64,000 bases of DNA from NCBI GenBank assembly GCA_032622095.1, contig CP136069.1, forward strand, positions 107,350,278 to 107,414,277. Reading direction: 5' to 3'. Positions within the stretch are counted from its first letter, which is position 1. Each line of letters begins with the position of its first letter. Below the pieces are notes generated by a model that did not search any database, was not told the origin of the DNA, and saw nothing but the letters and a program-made list of their open reading frames with translations. This DNA comes from Siphonodentalium dalli. Lineage: Eukaryota > Mollusca > Scaphopoda > Gadilida > Siphonodentaliidae. A program made the position numbers and the translations under genes. This document shows, piece by piece, positions 1 through 11,389 of this stretch.

Positions 1-322
1 TCCTAAACATGCCTGTAAATTTAAAAGCATTTCTCCAATAAATCCGGGCTGCAGGGTGTGGCAATGGATTCAAATTTCAAATCCAAAATGGCTGCTGGTG
101 GGCATGATTTTAAAAGAATTTCGGAAAAATCGATGGCTCCCATCTAGGGGTCACCCTGAAGATCCATATGAAGTTTGGTGATGATCGGATGAGAGATGCT
201 GCCTGTAGGGTGAGCCAAAGGAAATTGTTGATGGACGGACGGACAACGGATGCCAATCCTCGGCAATAGCTCAAACTTTACAAAGTAAAGTTGAGCAACT
301 TTACAATGTAAAGTTGAGCTAA
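1..322. repeat. 3' end of a unit-repeat element (TAGCTCAAC-ended family)
   Basis: The stretch holds a diverged unit with the phrase AAATCCAAAATGGCTGCTGG and the block GATGATCGGATGAGAGATG. It ends in CAAAGTAAAGTTGAGC and GTAAAGTTGAGCTA, the same terminal block that closes the copies ending near 2,360, 3,350 and 20,920. The 5' part lies outside the window. Confidence 0.7.
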
Positions 323-330
323 AAAGAAAA

Positions 331-490
331 AACGAGAGGCCGATCACAATTGGCAGATGTTTAACCCACCCCTTGGCGATGGTAAATTACTATGATCGGA
401 ATCACAATTAGAGTTTTGATGTTGAATTATAAAGTATACTGTTATGTACTATTATAGACAAATGTACATAACACAAATTATTGGAATATG
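331..490 (+). repeat. GCCGATC-box dispersed repeat, copy 1
   Basis: Starts AACGAGAGGCCGATCACAAT and continues with GGCAGATGTTTAACCCACCC and CTTGGCGATGG, ending near a TTATTGGAAT motif. Other copies or fragments start near 4,389, 7,703, 8,278, 22,193, 29,903 and 49,425. In intact copies the box GCCGATC-AC-GATCGGC is a perfect inverted repeat; here the right half is mutated. The superfamily is not recognised. Confidence 0.65.
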
Positions 491-684
491 ATATCCTGGC
501 CTGGACATCTTCCCCCCACTCCACTTCAAACCCTGACTCAAACAACTTTTTTTCAGAATAAGTTAATTTCTCGCCATGTCACATTACTATATAAAGCAAA
601 CTATTATATATAAAACCATAAAAGTATTGTTTGTCCTGGCCTGGACATCTTCCCCCCACCCCAAACCCTGACTCACGGTTTCAT

Positions 685-943
685 GAGAAAAAGTTGTTTG
701 AGTCAGGGTTTGGTGTGGGGGGACATGTCCACATCTTGATATTTTCCCCCCTCCATCCAGCACCTACATCACAAAAGTTACTCTTATGGTTTTTTGCTTA
801 TTTTGCTTTATATAAAAGCAAAATAAGCAAAGAACCATAAGAGTAATTTTTGTGATGTAGGTGTTGGATGGAGAGGGGAAACTATCAAGATCTGGACATC
901 TCCCCCTCACCACACCAAACCCTGACTCAAACAACTTTTTCTC
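685..943. repeat. 259-bp near-perfect inverted repeat (foldback MITE-like)
   Basis: The left arm, from GAGAAAAAGTTGTTTGAG to about 815, is the reverse complement of the right arm, from about 816 to CAACTTTTTCTC at 943. The arms are about 128 bp with almost no loop (centre ATATAAAAG). Fragments of the same sequence, with CCTGGCCTGGACATCTTCC, lie just upstream at about 496-560 and 633-680. No coding potential is seen. Confidence 0.8.
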
Positions 944-1241
944 GGAAGTTAATTTCTCGCAGTTTCATGACTAACCCCGCCCACCCTAGATATCTCCCAC
1001 ACCCCCCATGTATGATTAAAAAAAATGACCAGAAAAATGCTATCTGAGATTAAAATTAATATTTATTGAAATTAAAAAAAAATCTCCCCCCCCCCCCCCC
1101 CAAGTGACAACATTTTTTCTCTCCATTTGATACCATTTAATCCTGAAAAGGCCAGAACAATGTTTTTTTTTTTATATAAATTTTTTTTAAGTGTCCTGGC
1201 CTGGATATCCCCCGTCCCCCACCCAGCACATACATGACAAA
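944..1241. other. No gene; low-complexity DNA with a poly-C tract
   Basis: Homopolymer-rich sequence including a C run at about 1085-1101 and several T/A runs. A third fragment of the CCTGGCCTGGATAT phrase lies near 1195. Nothing gene-like is seen. Confidence 0.6.
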
Positions 1242-2360
1242 TGAAAGTGTCAATGACACTGTAGCACAACTTGGAAAGGGAATAATTTCATGTGTCAATC
1301 GAGCGATTAGGAATGTGGAAAGTTGAAATGTAATACTAGATTATCAACATGAAGAGATATATATAAAGTAAAATCCAAGATGGTTGCTGGCGGCTCTGTT
1401 TCCAACGAAATTCAAAAACATTAGATAGCTTCCATCTATTAGATGAATATCAAGATCAATATGAAGTTTGGTGATGATCGGATGAGGGAAGTTGTCTGTA
1501 GGGTGGGCCAAAGAATTTCGGCATGCAAACAGTGAAATCCAAGATGACTGCCTGGGGACATGTTTTATACCCCAAAATGACTCGTTCCCATCTATATGTC
1601 AATGCTTAGCATTGAATGCTAACAGCCATAACAAATTTCATAATGATCGGACCAAAGCTACGACTTGTAGTCCATGCCCAAGTATATAGTAATGCAATGA
1701 GTAAAATCCAAGATGACAGCCAGCGGCCATGTTTTATGGCTGAATTACCCCAAAATGACTCGTTCCCCATCTAAATGTCAATATTAACATCCATACAAAT
1801 TTCATGATGATCAGCTGAACAGTTCGACCTGTAGCCCGTGCTAATGGATTGAATTTTGAAATCAAAGATGGCCACTGGCGGCCTTGTTGTTTTACCGAAT
1901 GACCGCAAAATGATGTTTCCCCATCTACATGTCAATGTCAACAGCCATGACAAATTTCATAATGATCGGACCAAAGGATTTAGTCATGCAAAGAGTAAAA
2001 TCCAAAATGGCTGCTCGCAGCCATGTTTTATGGCCGAATGACCCCAAAATGACTCATCCCATCTACATGTCAATATTAACATCCATGACAGTTTTCATGA
2101 TGATCCTACCAAAGGTACAACCTGTAACCCGTGCCAAAGGATTTAGTCATGCAAAGAGTAAAATCCAAGGTGTCTGCTAGCGGCCATGTTTTATGGCCGA
2201 ATGACCCCAAATGATAATGCTAATGATCAGACCAAAAGTACGACCTGTATCCCGTGCTAAAGGAAATTGTTGACGCATCACGCACACAAACATGCACACA
2301 CGGACGACGGATACCAAGCCATGGCAAAAGCTCAAACTTTGCAAAGTAAAGTTGAGCTAA
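1242..2360 (+). repeat. Unit-repeat element with TAGCTCAAC-type inverted ends, copy 2
   Basis: Begins GAAAGTGTCAATGACACTGT followed by AGCACAACTTGGAAAGG and ends GCAAAGTAAAGTTGAGCTA, so the two ends are short inverted repeats (GCNCAACTT / AAGTTGAGC). Between them lie several diverged units of about 160 bp, each with AAATCCAAGATGGCTGC-like, GAATGACCCCAAAATGACTC and TCATGATGATCAG-like blocks. It is not protein-coding. The transposon class is unassigned. Confidence 0.7.
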
Positions 2361-2370
2361 AAGGCAATAT

Positions 2371-3351
2371 GAAAGTGTAAATGACACTATAGCTCAACTT
2401 GGAAAGGAAATAATTTCATGTGTTGCAGTCAATGGAGCGATTAGGAATGCAGAAAGTTGAAAGGTCTAAGTAATACTAGATTATCAACATGAACAGATAT
2501 CTATAAAGTAAAATCCAAGATGGTTGCTGGTGGTTATGTTTTCCAATAAAAATACCAAAAAAATTGATAGCTTCCATCTAGTAGATCATTATCAAGATTA
2601 ATATGAAGTTTAGTGATGACCAGTGGAGGGCAGTGGACTGTAGGGTGTGCCAAAGGATTTAGTCATGCAAAGAGTAAAATCCAAGATGGCTGCTAGTGGA
2701 CATATTTTATGGGCGAATGACCCCAAAATGTCAATATTAACTTCCATGACAAATTTCATGATGATCAGATGAACACTCCGGCCTGTAGCCCGTGCTAATG
2801 GTTTGGATTTTGAAATCCAAGATGGCCACTGGAGGCCATGTTTTTTTGCCGAATGACCCCAAAATGACTCTTCCCATCTACATGTCATTGTTAACATCCA
2901 TGACACATTTCATGATGATCTGATGCCAAAGGTACGACCTGTAGCCCATGCCAAAGGATTTAGTCATGCAAAGAGTGAAATCCAAGATGGCTGCTGGTGG
3001 CCATGTTTTATGGCCGAATGACCCCAAAATGACTCTTCCCATCTACATGTCAATATTAACATCCATGACAAATTTCATGATGATCAGACAAACAGTACGG
3101 CCCGTAGCCCGTGCTAATTCATTGAATTTTGAAATCCAAGATGGCCACTGGCGGCCATGTTTTTTTGCCGAATGACCCCAAAATGATTCGTTCCCATCTA
3201 CATGTCAATGTAAACAGCCATGATTGATCCAACCAAAGGTACGACCTGTAGCCCGTGCTATTATAATTTGTTGACAGACGTCTCCACACACGTGCACGAT
3301 GGATACCATGCCATGACAATAGCTCAAATATTACAAGTAAAGTTGAGCTAA
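2371..3351 (+). repeat. Unit-repeat element with TAGCTCAAC-type inverted ends, copy 3
   Basis: Begins GAAAGTGTAAATGACACTAT then AGCTCAACTTGGAAAGG, only about 10 bp after the previous copy ends, and closes with AAGTAAAGTTGAGCTA at about 3,350. Internal units alternate between a GATGGCTGCTGGTGG type and a GATGGCCACTGGCGG type, as in the copy at 14.5 kb. Confidence 0.7.
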
Positions 3352-3456
3352 AAACCATAAAAGGATTTTTTGTAACTTGAAAAAAATAAAAATTTAAATT
3401 AACATTTTCAGGGTCAAATGCTATCAAATGAGTGAATTTTATTTTTAGTCATACAT

Positions 3457-3485
3457 GGGGGGGGGGGGGGGGGGGGGGGGGGGGG
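3457..3485 (+). repeat. Poly-G tract (29 G)
   Basis: Uninterrupted run of G directly upstream of the 450-bp tandem duplication. It could form a G-quadruplex and is a known trouble spot for sequencing and assembly. Confidence 0.95.
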
Positions 3486-3486
3486 A

Positions 3487-4388
3487 AATATCCAGGGGGG
3501 GAAATATAATTTCTAAAGCACACGATTGTGCATTGTGTCATCGCAAGTTGCGTATAAATACTAATCTTTTGCATTTGTATATATATATAGTCTTTGATTA
3601 CTCCGCCGTGTGAAATACGTAAATCTAAAAAAAACAACTGGATAAATATTTGTGTATGCTCCCCGACTGATTTTGAAGATTTCCCCATGGGTGGGGGGAT
3701 GTATTGTTAGGGTTAAATACGATATTGTAGCACCCTCTGATCACCAGTGTTCGTGCTGGACCGAAGTCCAAAAAGTTTAGCAAAATGAAAATTTTATTAG
3801 CCAAATTAAAAAAAACTTTGGCCAATTGTTTTTTTTCACAAATTAAAACAACTTTGGCCAAATTACATCCTCATTTTCTGGGCGGTTCACAACTGATGAC
3901 TAAAATATTTGTTTTAAACTTTGTTTATTACTCAGAATATCCAGGGGGGGGAAATATAATTTCTAAAGCACACGATTGTGCATTGTGTCATCGCAAGTTG
4001 CGTATAAATACTAATCTTTTGCATTTGTATATATATATAGTCTTTGATTACTCCGCCGTGTGAAATACGTAAATCTAAAAAAAACAACTGGATAAATATT
4101 TGTGTATGCTCCCCGACTGATTTTGAAGATTTCCCCATGGGTGGGGGGATGTATTGTTAGGGTTAAATACGATATTGTAGCACCCTCTGATCACCAGTGT
4201 TCGTGCTGGACCGAAGTCCAAAAAGTTTAGCAAAATGAAAATTTTATTAGCCAAATTAAAAAAAACTTTGGCCAATTGTTTTTTTTCACAAATTAAAACA
4301 ACTTTGGCCAAATTACATCCTCATTTTCTGGGCGGTTCACAACTGATGACTAAAATATTTGTTTTAAACTTTGTTTATTACTCAGAAT
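3487..4388. repeat. Exact tandem duplication, two 450-bp copies
   Basis: The block starting at TATCCAGGGG recurs at a 450-bp offset and I see no difference between copies apart from the G-run at the join. Each unit contains CACGATTGTGCATTGTGTCA, TGATTTTGAAGATTTCC and GTAGCACCCTCTGATCACC. The reverse complement of part of the unit is recognisable, diverged, at about 23,900-24,000 inside the 4.45-kb TIR element, so this is probably a fragment of that family. Identity between the copies implies recent duplication or an assembly artefact. Confidence 0.9.
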
Positions 4389-4552
4389 AACGAGAGGCCG
4401 ATCACGATCGGCAGATGTTAACCCATCCCTTGGCGATAGTAAATTACTCTGATCGGAATCATAAATGAGAGTTTTGATGTTGAATTATAGCGAATACTGT
4501 TAGGTACTATTATAGACAATGCACACAAGACAAATTATTGGAATTTACGTGT
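4389..4552 (+). repeat. GCCGATC-box dispersed repeat, copy 2
   Basis: AACGAGAGGCCGATCACGAT then CGGCAGATGTTAACCCATCC and CTTGGCGATAG. The 7-bp stem GCCGATC/GATCGGC with a 2-nt spacer is intact. It abuts the end of the 450-bp tandem duplication. Confidence 0.7.
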
Positions 4553-7432
4553 CACTCACATTTATATAAGATAATGCACTGGAACAGGATCTGTAATGCT
4601 GAACCCCCACAGCCTTGGGTTAAATGTGAAAAGGTGACCTGGACATGCAATACTTGGTCAAGAGATTCCAATATAATGATAATGTATCCAATTCTACCCA
4701 CAACAGCCATCAAGATAAACACCTCACTGCTGACCAATTAGTATCAATTATACAGCATAGCTGTCAACAAATCACAGGCTTATTTTAAATATGGCAAGGA
4801 ATTCAAACTAATTTTTTTTTTTTTAAGAGTGAATATTTTTTTTCTTCGAAAAAGGGCCATAAATCAGTTAAAAATAGTCTTATCAAACACATATTCAAAC
4901 TCGATCTGTCTTTTGTGCTGAGAAATTCATATACAAAATTTGGTTCCGATCAGATAGAAAATGTTCCGAGTTATCGCACCATGCGTAAAGTGTCTACAGA
5001 CAAACAGACGGATGGACTAATGACAGTTGGGCAATCCAGATGTTGACACTTCCATACTATGATATGTGTAAACATAAAAATTAGTCTTTTGTGGGTACTA
5101 AAGTATCAATTTTCCCATCTCCACATGGGCATGCATTTGATTTTTTTGTCTGTGAAACACTGGACAAACATGACAAAATATGTGATAAAACACAATTTAT
5201 TCCCATCTTTCCTGGCATAGAGACCTTCTCAGAAATCCAGACTAACAGTGTAAATTAATTACTGGTAAATAGAGCTGCAGCCTGTATCTGTTTGTCTCTC
5301 ACAGAGCTAAAGTGATACCTCTGGTAATCAATTAGTTGAAGACTGCTATGGTTATCTGTTCCAATTCTTAGTTGAATAAGGGCCATAACTCTGGTATAAA
5401 ATGTCAGATGTAACCCATATTCAAACTCTATCTGTATTTTGAGTTGAGAAATATACATAGCCTATGTAAATGTTCAAAAACATAGCCTATGTAAATGTTC
5501 AAAAACATTTCCGATATAGGTTGCGTCATTTCCCCGATATTAAATTCCTGATAACTGTATATGCTATCGAGATCTATCTGGAAATAGGCTGATTTCCCAA
5601 CAGAAGTTTTGAGATGATGCCTAACTCTGGCAAAAATGGGCGAACCGAATCCATATTCGAACTTGATCTGTATTTGGAGCTGATAACCTGACATACTAAA
5701 TTTGGTTCAGATCCAATAACACAAACTAAAGTTATCAACCGGATACCTCAAAATGACAAAATTCTAAGTCGAAAAGGAGCCATAATTTCGTTTTGATCCG
5801 ATAATCCAAAATAAAGTTATCATCTGGAAACTTTCCGAATGGACAGACGGACAGATTCTAAGTCTAAAAGAGGCCATAACTCCATAACGAGACGTGAGGT
5901 AGGGGGGGTGGGTGGGTACCCGAGGCCGGAAACAGTTTTTTACCACTTTTTTTTCATTGACATATTTTCAACTGTTTTAAACATATTTGTTTATATGTTG
6001 TGGCTTGTTGCAATATGAGAAGCACTAATACATTCAATATTGATATAATTACCCCCATAAGTTGATATAAAATGGAAAAATAGTGAATATTGTGGGGGTG
6101 GGTCCCAAAATTTTCATTGATTTTTTTTGCGCGCAATTTTTTTTTATTGTGTCCGTTTCAGCTTGCTTGGCAGTTTTTATATTGAAAATTGTCTAGTTCA
6201 CGGTGTAGTTCAATAAAAAAATAGTTCAGATAGCTCTAGGGTAGGGTGAACTTAATGCAGCCTGACAATATCAGCTAACAACTCATGACAGAATATTACA
6301 ATAATTCTTATACTTCATGACAGTCTCTTTACTCATACAGTTAGCTGATGCATGAGTGTAATGTATGAAATAATGTATAGTTAATAATATAGAGTAGACA
6401 CAGGTAGACATATAATAGTAAATCAAGAGCACAGACGGTATACGGTACTGTAAACAGAAGACCAAATTGGAGTTATCTTCCCTACACCAACACAATGACG
6501 TTACGCTTACTGTGACCTCGTCTCCACGGTCACGTCACTAAAGTGCACATCCGTGTATATGGATTTCGCACTAAATTGACCATCCGCGTTCAAACTCAAA
6601 GGGTTAAACATTATTTTAGGCCTAGCCAATCCTAAGTCGTAATGCGAGGTCGGGTCGGTGGTCATGCAGGCATACATAAAAGCTAATTCGTACACTGGTT
6701 CATATGCACATTTTCCTTTTTGGTATTACTATAGGCTCTAGGCCTACTAGTTGATGCTGGTTGATGCCTGAAAAAAAGTTAAATTTAATTTTGTGTAATT
6801 GTTTATTCTATTATAGGCCCTAACACTGGCCCTAGTTATTTTTTGTTGTCATTCCAGGGGATTCAATATATTTTTCATCTACTCACACAGATGAATAGGC
6901 TGGGTTATAAATTTACCAATATAATCACATATTCTACCTTTGTTCGATTGCTTAGAGTTCAATTTTGCACATGTTTGTAACAGGAAGTCAGCAGAGGAAG
7001 TAACATTTAATTTGGTCTTTCAAAGAAGGGACCAATATAGAGCGGTTGGTCGTTACAGAGGGGACCAATATAAAGTTTTGGGGTTTTGGGGGGTGGGTGT
7101 CTAAAATTTTATGAAAAAAAAATGCAAGAAAGGGTGGGTGGGTGTAAAAAAAATGGCAATGTAAAAAAAACACCCCCACGTCTCGCAACTTTTTTACGCC
7201 CCCCCCCCCCCCTGATAACTCCAGCAAAAATTGGCGTTCTGAACACATATTCTCGAACTTGTGACCTGTGTCTTGAGCTGATAAACTCACATACAAAATT
7301 TGGTTTCGTTGCTATAGCCAAAAATAAAGTTCTTATCTGGAAACTTTCCGCACAGACGGACTGATGCCGGCTATTTTAATAGTTTCCTAAAAAAAAAAAT
7401 TCAGGGGACAATAATGTGTAAAACGAACTTAC
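4553..7432. other. Intronic DNA with diverged dispersed repeats, no gene seen
   Basis: Near 4,850-5,080 and 5,370-5,900 are decayed copies of the 150-bp family marked by CATATTCAAACTCGATCTGT, GGGCCATAACTC and CAGACGGACAGATTC. Near 5,455-5,512 a 25-bp unit with CCTATGTAAATGTTCAAAAA occurs twice. From about 5,950 to 6,990 I recognise nothing. A C-run lies near 7,200-7,212. No UBR5 exon was found on the minus strand here. Confidence 0.5.
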
Positions 7433-7558
7433 CCATAGACATTTATCAATCACCTTGATCATCCTATACTCGGCATAGAACCTTACATAATCATGCACAT
7501 TCTGTGCATTTATTTCTTGGTCAGCACCATTTGGCACCAAATCGACTTGCTCTCCACC
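7433..7558 (-). CDS. UBR5: UBR5-type HECT E3 ubiquitin ligase, exon within the HECT domain (third of three exons here)
   Basis: This 126-bp exon (42 codons, phase 0 at both ends) reads GGEQVDLVPNGADQEINAQN and continues through VHDYVRFYAEYRMIKVID. On the minus strand it is preceded by an acceptor ending TGCAG at 7,559 and followed by the donor GTAAGTT at 7,432. It continues directly from the exon at 29,661, which ends CAEE, giving CAEE-GGEQV. This matches the HECT N-lobe of UBR5 (EDD1/hyd), a nuclear and cytoplasmic E3 ligase that passes ubiquitin through a catalytic cysteine; that cysteine is encoded further downstream, outside the window. No stop or frameshift is visible. The family match is from memory of the conserved pattern. 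HECTD1 was considered and fits less well. Confidence 0.88.
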
Positions 7559-8277
7559 CTGCAGTAGATAAATAGTTGAATATAAATAATAGTACTTTAA
7601 TAATGGCATGAACCCTCCTAAGACAAATAAGTTTCAATTCAAACCATGCTATGTAGTATGACTATATTTGCTCAAGAGTAAGAAAGAATATGATCAATTA
7701 AAACGTGATCGGCAGATGTTTAACCCATACCTTGGCGATAGTGATTAGTTATTTTCAGCTTGGAATCTAAAATCCATAACATTCATTGTTAATCTTCAAA
7801 GATTAAAACTTTTTTTTTTTTAAATAGGCCCATAACTCTGTTAAAAAAATCGGATCAAAACCATATTCGTATACTATCTGTATTTTGGGCTGAGAAACTC
7901 ATAGTATGGGCTCTCATTACCCGAGGTGTCACAAGAAATGGGAATTTCAGCGACCACCATATATATGTAGCCTAACTATTCTAATTTCGGGATCCGGTTG
8001 TTGCGGGGTCAATATAGGGAGCTAAATATAATTTTTTCACATTTTCCTTATGCTACCCAACCTTATTTTTATGCATTTTTCGGGTTAGTTCCTGTGATAT
8101 TCATCAGTCTAAGATTCTTCAGCTGTATTCAATTTATCTTTTTCTTCCTTTGATATGGATGGCAGTTATGTGAGTGGTATTGAAAATGGTAAAAAGTTGC
8201 CAGATAATCGATTGACGTTTGAGCTGTGACGTATTTCGCTGATTCAGCTAAATGTGTCTGTTTCAGCTCCGTTTAAC
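7559..8277. other. UBR5 intron start, no gene
   Basis: Contains a partial GCCGATC-box copy at about 7,703-7,760 (CGTGATCGGCAGATGTTTAACCC) and a decayed copy of the CATATTCGTATACTATCTGT family near 7,830-7,910. The remainder up to 8,277 shows nothing recognisable. Confidence 0.5.
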
Positions 8278-8460
8278 AACGAGAGGCCGATCATGATCGG
8301 CAGATGTTTAACCCATCCCTTGGCGATAGTAAATTGTTAAGATCAGAATCATAATCTTTTAATGTTGAATTATAGAGTATACTGTTATGATCTAAAGTAG
8401 TATATGACAAATGTACATAATAACCAGTAATAACACAAATTATTGGAATGTATGAGTCAA
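8278..8460 (+). repeat. GCCGATC-box dispersed repeat, copy with perfect palindromic box
   Basis: AACGAGAGGCCGATCATGAT, so the box reads GCCGATCATGATCGGC, a perfect 16-bp palindrome, followed by AGATGTTTAACCCATCCC. It ends around ATTATTGGAATG, as other copies do. From 8,461 to about 8,890 no further feature is recognised. Confidence 0.7.
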
Positions 8461-8889
8461 TATAGAAGGGTTAATATAACATCTAAACTCTAGAGCCTGT
8501 CACCACTATCATAGTGTGAGCAGTTCTATTCATGTTGTTGCAAATTGCCATGTGAGATATCAAAATAATATAATTATTTATTTAATGGAAAAGGTTAAAA
8601 GACATGGAATGGGTAAAAGGGGTTAAATCACCTATCTCTGCCCTGTTTGATCCAATGTAGTCCCATCATCCAAGGACTTAGAGAGCTCCATTGGTCTAGT
8701 TAAATAAATTCACCTGGCTAAGTTGTGGTTAAAAAGATAGCTAAATCAATTTATCCAATAATTCACTGTGTCTCTTATACAGACCTAACATATGAGGGCT
8801 ATAAATAACTCTCAAAGCAATAAACTATATTGTCTTTTATCTTGCTCACAGAGAAGCAGGTATTCATTAATTGTAAGTTACTTGGGTTA

Positions 8890-9622
8890 TAATCTGGATA
8901 ATTCTTAGTTTAAAAAGGGCCATATCTCTGGTATAACAAATTGGATCTAACCCATATTCAAACTCGTTCTGTATTTTGAGTTGAGAAACTCACATACCAA
9001 ATTTGGTTCCTATCAGATGAAAAATGGTTGATTTATCGAAGTACATGTATGTGTGAATCATATGTCAAAGGACCATAACACCATTAAAAAAAATCCGATC
9101 AAACCCATATTCGAAATCAATCTGTATGTTGGTCTGAGAAACTCATACACCAAATTTGGTTCCAATCAGATAAAAAATGTTTGAGTTATGGCAGAATTCA
9201 TGAATTCTAAGTCGAAAAAGGGCCATAACTCCGTAAAAAAAACTCCGATCAAACCCATATTCGAACTCGATCTGTATTTTGGGTCGAGAAACTCACATAC
9301 CAAATTTGGTTCCGATCAGATAAAAAATGTTTGAGTTATGGCAGAATGCGTGAATTCTAAGTCGAAAAAGGGCCATAACTCTGTCAAAAAAAGTCGGATC
9401 AAACCCATATTCGAACTCGATCTGTATTTTGGGCTGAAAACCCCATATACAAAATTTGGTTTTGATCAGGTAAAAAATGTTTGAGTTATCGCATTACACG
9501 TAAAGTGTCTACGGACGGACAGAGAGACGGACGGACAGACGGACGGACGGACGCACGACGAGTGGTCAATCCGGACAACGACACTATGTTTACCATACAT
9601 GGTATGGGTAAACATAAAAACT
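8890..9622 (+). repeat. Tandem ~150-bp units ending in a GACGGACG microsatellite and a hairpin
   Basis: Units carry GGGCCATAACTC, CCCATATTCGAACTCGATCT, CATACCAAATTTGGTTCC and AAAAAATGTTTGAGTTATG, spaced about 150 bp (for example near 9,070, 9,220 and 9,370). The array is followed by GACGGACA/GACGGACG repeats at about 9,512-9,552. Then comes ACGACGAGTGGTCAATCCGG and GTTTACCATACATGGTATGG, whose ends GTTTACC/GGGTAAAC can pair. The same tail recurs at about 29,100-29,190 and 50,820-50,935. Confidence 0.75.
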
Positions 9623-9640
9623 TATCGGATGTTGTCACCA

Positions 9641-10278
9641 TCTCATATATATTTTGAAGACCTCTGTCTGTTTGTTTGTATGTCTGTATGTTTGTCTGTA
9701 TGTCATTTATACAAATCTACGATTCTCGACCGATCGGGACGAAACTTGGTACGTGTGTGTAGTTTGACCAGGCGGTCGACGTTGTCATATTGGCGAGCCC
9801 GTGCGGCAACGCGCTTTGCGCATGCGCAGACGATATCTCGGAAACGGGTGGAGCTATCGACTTGAAATTTGCTATATGAATGTATCTTGCCCCGGATACG
9901 AATTTTATCGGGTCGCCGAGCCCGTGCGACGCCAGCTTCGCGCATGCGCAGACGAGATCTCGGAAACGGGTGGAGCTATCGACTTGAAATTTGCTATGTG
10001 AATGTATCTTGCCCCGGATACAAATTTTTTTCGAGTCGCCGAGCCCGTGCGACGCCAGCTTCGCACATGCGCAGACGAGATCTCGGAAACGGGTGGATCT
10101 ATCGACTTGAAATTTGGTATGTGAATGTATCTTGCCCCGGATACGAATTTTCCGAGCCCGTGCGACGCCAGCTTCGCGCATGCGCAGACGAGATCTCGGA
10201 AACGGGTGGAGCTATCGACTTGAAATTTGGTATATTTGGTTTTTGAATAGCCCGGAAAACGTCGGGCTCATCGGCTAG
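9641..10278 (+). mobile_element. Non-autonomous Helitron-like element A
   Basis: The 5' end is TCTCATATATATTTTGAAGA, preceded by A. The 3' end is a hairpin AGCCCG...CGGGCT (10,249-10,268), six bases, then CTAG at 10,275-10,278, followed by T. TC start, 3' hairpin, CTRR end and insertion between A and T are Helitron hallmarks. The inside is a minisatellite of about 118-bp units carrying GCGCATGCGCAGACGAGATC and GGTGGAGCTATCGACTTGAA. No Rep/helicase gene is present, so it would depend on a helper. Confidence 0.78.
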
Positions 10279-11231
10279 TCTCATATATATTTTGAAGACC
10301 TCTGTCTGTATGTCCTTTATAGAATCGAAAACGGGTTGACTGATCGAGACCAAACTTCCTATCCAAAGGTAAAATCCCACGGGAATCGTCAACGTCGCAT
10401 TTTGAAGAAGCCCAGAGCACCCATTCTCCACTCTGTCACAAAAAACGGCACAGCGGTGGTTAATCAAGTGATAATTTAATGAGCGTTTGTTTTTGACGCA
10501 TCGCTATAAAAAGCGTTTGTTTACCATTCAACGTTATTAGCATCTGCAGAGAGATATACGGGAACAATACTTTTGAGTGGTTTCCTATGCTGGGAGATTT
10601 ATTGGATGCCATAGTACTCTTACAACATCATTGTTATAGTATGTACGACACTTAGGTCGGGGCTTAGGGGGTAGTTAGTGTGGATATAGGCATAATGCTT
10701 CTCAGAAATCCCGGTTACAAACCAACACTCACAATTTCGTCTTTTGCATCAGATACCAACACCTCGACCGATCGGGACGAAACTTGGTATGTGTGTGTAG
10801 TTTGACCAGGTGGTCGTCGTTGTCGTATTGGCGAGCCCGTGCGGCGCATGCGCAGACGAGATCTCGGAAACGGGTGGAGCTATCGACTTGAAATTTGCTA
10901 TGTGAATGTATCTTGCCCTGGATACGAATTTTATCGGGTCGCCGAGCCCGTGCGACGCCAGCTTCGCGCAGACGAGATCTCGGAAACGGGTGGAGCTATC
11001 GACTTGAAATTTGGTATGTGAATGTATCTTGCCCCGGATACAAATTTTATCGGGTCGCCGAGCCCGTGCGACGCCAGCTTCGTGCATGCACAGACCAGAT
11101 CTTGGAAACGGGTTGAGCTATCGACTTGAAATTTGGTTTTTGAATAGCTCGGACAACGTCGGGCTGGGTAGAGCTATCGACTTGAAATTTGGTTTTTGAA
11201 TAGCCCGGACAACGTCGGGCTCATCGGCTAG
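10279..11231 (+). mobile_element. Non-autonomous Helitron-like element B, joined head to tail to A
   Basis: Its 5' end TCTCATATATATTTTGAAGA starts on the base after element A's CTAG. It has a unique internal part (about 10,310-10,740), then about three 118-bp units of the element A minisatellite and a doubled tail with GAATAGCCCGGACAACGTCG. The end is the same hairpin followed by CTAG at 11,228-11,231 and T. The unique part resembles element D at 41,990-42,150 (CCTTTATAGA-TCGAAA). Confidence 0.78.
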
Positions 11232-11389
11232 TATGTATATATTTTTGTGACCCCGCGGCATATCTGCTATTGGATGGTTGTCATATTGTGGCACTGTGAC
11301 GTACATTGTGCGAATACAGGGCAAAAACTTACCCCGCCCCAAAACAATATTTAGTGTCACGTTTGACAAATAGTCAGATTTCTTACGTC

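Noticed and set aside
8890-9500. CRISPR-like spaced repeats
   Set aside because: Units are about 150 bp, diverged, in an animal intron, and have no short repeat-spacer pattern.
9703-11116. Repetitive open frames (such as GNGWSYRLEI) on both strands
   Set aside because: They are translations of the 118-bp Helitron minisatellite units.
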